Assembly: GCA_033782935.1 (NCBI GenBank)
Contig: JAWQEG010000004.1
Location: 2,108,001-2,172,000, forward strand
Origin: Petrolisthes cinctipes
Lineage: Eukaryota; Arthropoda; Malacostraca; Decapoda; Porcellanidae
Direction: 5' to 3'
Length of the DNA: 64,000 bases
Part shown: positions 62,913 to 64,000 of the stretch, piece by piece
How the letters are laid out: each line of letters starts with the position of its first letter
How positions within the stretch are numbered: position 1 is the first letter of the stretch
Program-made: the position numbers and the translations under genes
Notes under the pieces: generated by a model
The model's input: the letters and a program-made list of their open reading frames with translations, nothing else
The model's database searches: none
What the model was told of the DNA's origin: nothing

Positions 62913-64000
62913 GATCTGTACATGCCTACTCAGTGCTAGAATATTTTCAAAATATAGGCCCAAAAAATGCTAAAAATCAATATTTTAGGTGCCGAAAGTC
63001 GACATCTCAAATTCAGGCCCAAAACACCCGAAAATTCGATATTTTGGGGTGTCAGAAGCGATCTGTACATGCCTACTCCGTGTTAGAGTATTTTCAATAT
63101 ACAGGCCTAAAACATACTGAAAATTTGATCTTTTAGGTGCCCAAAAGTCGATATGTGGATGCATCTTCTGTACCCGTTTATATCTCAAATTCAGGCTCCA
63201 AACACCCGAAAATTCGATATTTTGGGGTCCCAAAAGCGATCTGTACTTGCCTACTCCGTGTTAGAGTATTTTCAAAATATAGGCTCAAAACATGCTAAAA
63301 ATCGATATTTTAGGTGTCCTAAGTCGATATGTGCATGCATCTTCCGTACCCGTTTATATCTCAAATTCAGGCTTTAAACACCCGAAAACTCGGTATTTTT
63401 GGGTCCTAGAAACGATCTGTACATGCCTACTCCTAGATAGAATGTTTTCAAGATACAGACCCAAAACATGCTCAAAATCGATATTTTAGGTGCCTAAAAG
63501 TCGATATGCGCATGTATCTTCAGTGCCTGTTTATATATCAAATTCAGGCTCAAAACACCGGACAATTCGATATTTTTGGATCCCAGAAGCGATCTGTACT
63601 TGCCTACTCCGTGTTAGAGTATTTTCAAAATACAGGCCCAAAATATGCTGAAAATCGATATTTTAGGTGCCCAAAGTCAATAAGTGCATGCATTTTCTGT
63701 ACCCGTTTTATATCTCAAATTCAGGCTCAAAACACCCGAAAACTCGTTATTTTGGGGTCCCAGAAGCGATCTGTACATGCCTACTCAGTGCTAGAATATT
63801 TTCAAAATATAGGCCCAAAACATGCTAAAAATCGATATTTTAGGAGCCCAAAGTCGATATATCAAATTCAGGCTGCAAACGCCCGAAAATTAGATATTTT
63901 GGGGTCCCAGAAGCGATCTGTACATGCCTACTCAGTGCTAGAATGTTTTTAAAATATAGGCCCAAAACATACTGAAAATCGATCTTTTAGGTGCCCAAAG

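Larger units (their letters stand above)
1..64000. repeat. Satellite DNA array, ~176-bp monomer, head-to-tail
   Basis: Every line of the window carries the same unit. Its signposts, in order, are CGATCTGTACATGCC, TATTTTCAAAATA, GGCCCAAAACATGCT, ATCGATATTTTAGG, TGCATGCATCTTCTG, CCCGTTTATATCTC, CAAATTCAGG, ACACCCGAAAATTCGATA and GGGGTCCCAGAAG. Successive GATCTG anchors lie 146-178 bp apart wherever I measured them, with a mean near 168.5 bp, giving about 380 units. All units read in the same direction and I saw no inverted block. Both window edges fall inside the array, so its full size is unknown. Arrays of this kind are known from centromeres, pericentromeres and heterochromatic knobs of eukaryotes. 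Location and species cannot be read from the sequence alone. Confidence 0.98.
59495..64000. repeat. Satellite zone with the most regular six-mer order
   Basis: This zone contains the reference 1011-bp HOR, a second run from 61899, and intervening units such as c-d-e around 61.3-61.6 kb. Near 63504-63650 the GTATCTTCAGTGCCTG and extra-T CCGTTTTATATC variants recall the 3033-bp HOR. The array continues past the window end inside a type b unit. Confidence 0.75.

Noticed and set aside
1..64000. About 200 other open frames of 60-251 codons on both strands
   Set aside because: All translate the same satellite in one of its frames (recurring words such as KFDILGSQKRSVHAYS and RYVHASSVPVYISNS). They end at the same TAG, TAA and TGA sites of the monomer and show no independent coding signal.
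1..64000. CRISPR array
   Set aside because: The repeat is 147-177 bp and directly contiguous. There are no short repeats separated by unique spacers and no associated genes.
1..64000. tRNA, rRNA or 5S gene clusters as an explanation for the tandem repeat
   Set aside because: I see no conserved 5S internal control region, tRNA arms or rRNA core sequence in the monomer, and its 176-bp length is fully occupied by two related 88-bp halves.

Overview
The whole 64 kb window is one uninterrupted eukaryotic satellite DNA array. I find no protein-coding gene, RNA gene, transposon, CRISPR array or unique sequence. The basic unit is a head-to-tail monomer of about 176 bp, roughly 39% GC by hand count of a consensus. 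There are about 380 units, all in the same orientation. The nucleosome-scale unit, higher-order repeat (HOR) organisation and absence of interruptions are typical of a (peri)centromeric or other heterochromatic block. The unit size fits many plant centromeric satellites but does not exclude an animal. I do not recognise the family and cannot name the species.

The monomer is itself an old tandem duplication. It splits into two 88-bp halves that I align without gaps at about 60 of 88 positions. Both halves share a core of the form AAAAwTCGATATTTT followed by a CCCA box. Discrete length classes come from fixed internal deletions: about 176/177 bp (full), 158 bp (18 bp lost from half A), 147 bp (29 bp lost from half B) and a rare 165 bp (11 bp lost at the junction). 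Linked sequence variants define six monomer types, called a to f here. At 59859-60869 they stand in the order e-f-a-b-c-d and form a 1011-bp six-monomer HOR, close to a canonical unit.

Elsewhere this six-mer has been rearranged and re-amplified into larger local HORs. From left to right: an approximately 4-kb repeat (1-5.6 kb) containing an 806-bp five-monomer tandem duplication (2.19-3.80 kb); a 981-bp six-monomer duplication (7.0-8.7 kb); super-repeats of about 5.0-5.3 kb with many copied segments (8.8-34.6 kb); a mixed zone (34.6-42.8 kb); a 1178-bp seven-monomer duplication (42.8-45.1 kb); a 2023-bp twelve-monomer duplication with a third copy one monomer shorter (45.1-49.9 kb); a diverged stretch (49.9-53.4 kb); a 3033-bp eighteen-monomer duplication with no difference that I could detect (53.43-59.49 kb); and the canonical six-mer zone to the end. 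The 3033-bp and 2023-bp units contain exactly three and two six-mer equivalents of length classes, although their order is shuffled.

Nothing here works as a set of genes. The many open frames of 60-311 codons follow from the repeat: 147 bp is divisible by three and the plus strand has few stops, so short monomers chain in frame. The interest of the window lies in satellite evolution: the 88-bp ancestor, deletion classes that spare the half cores, chimeric monomers marking unequal exchange, and very recent kilobase-scale amplification.
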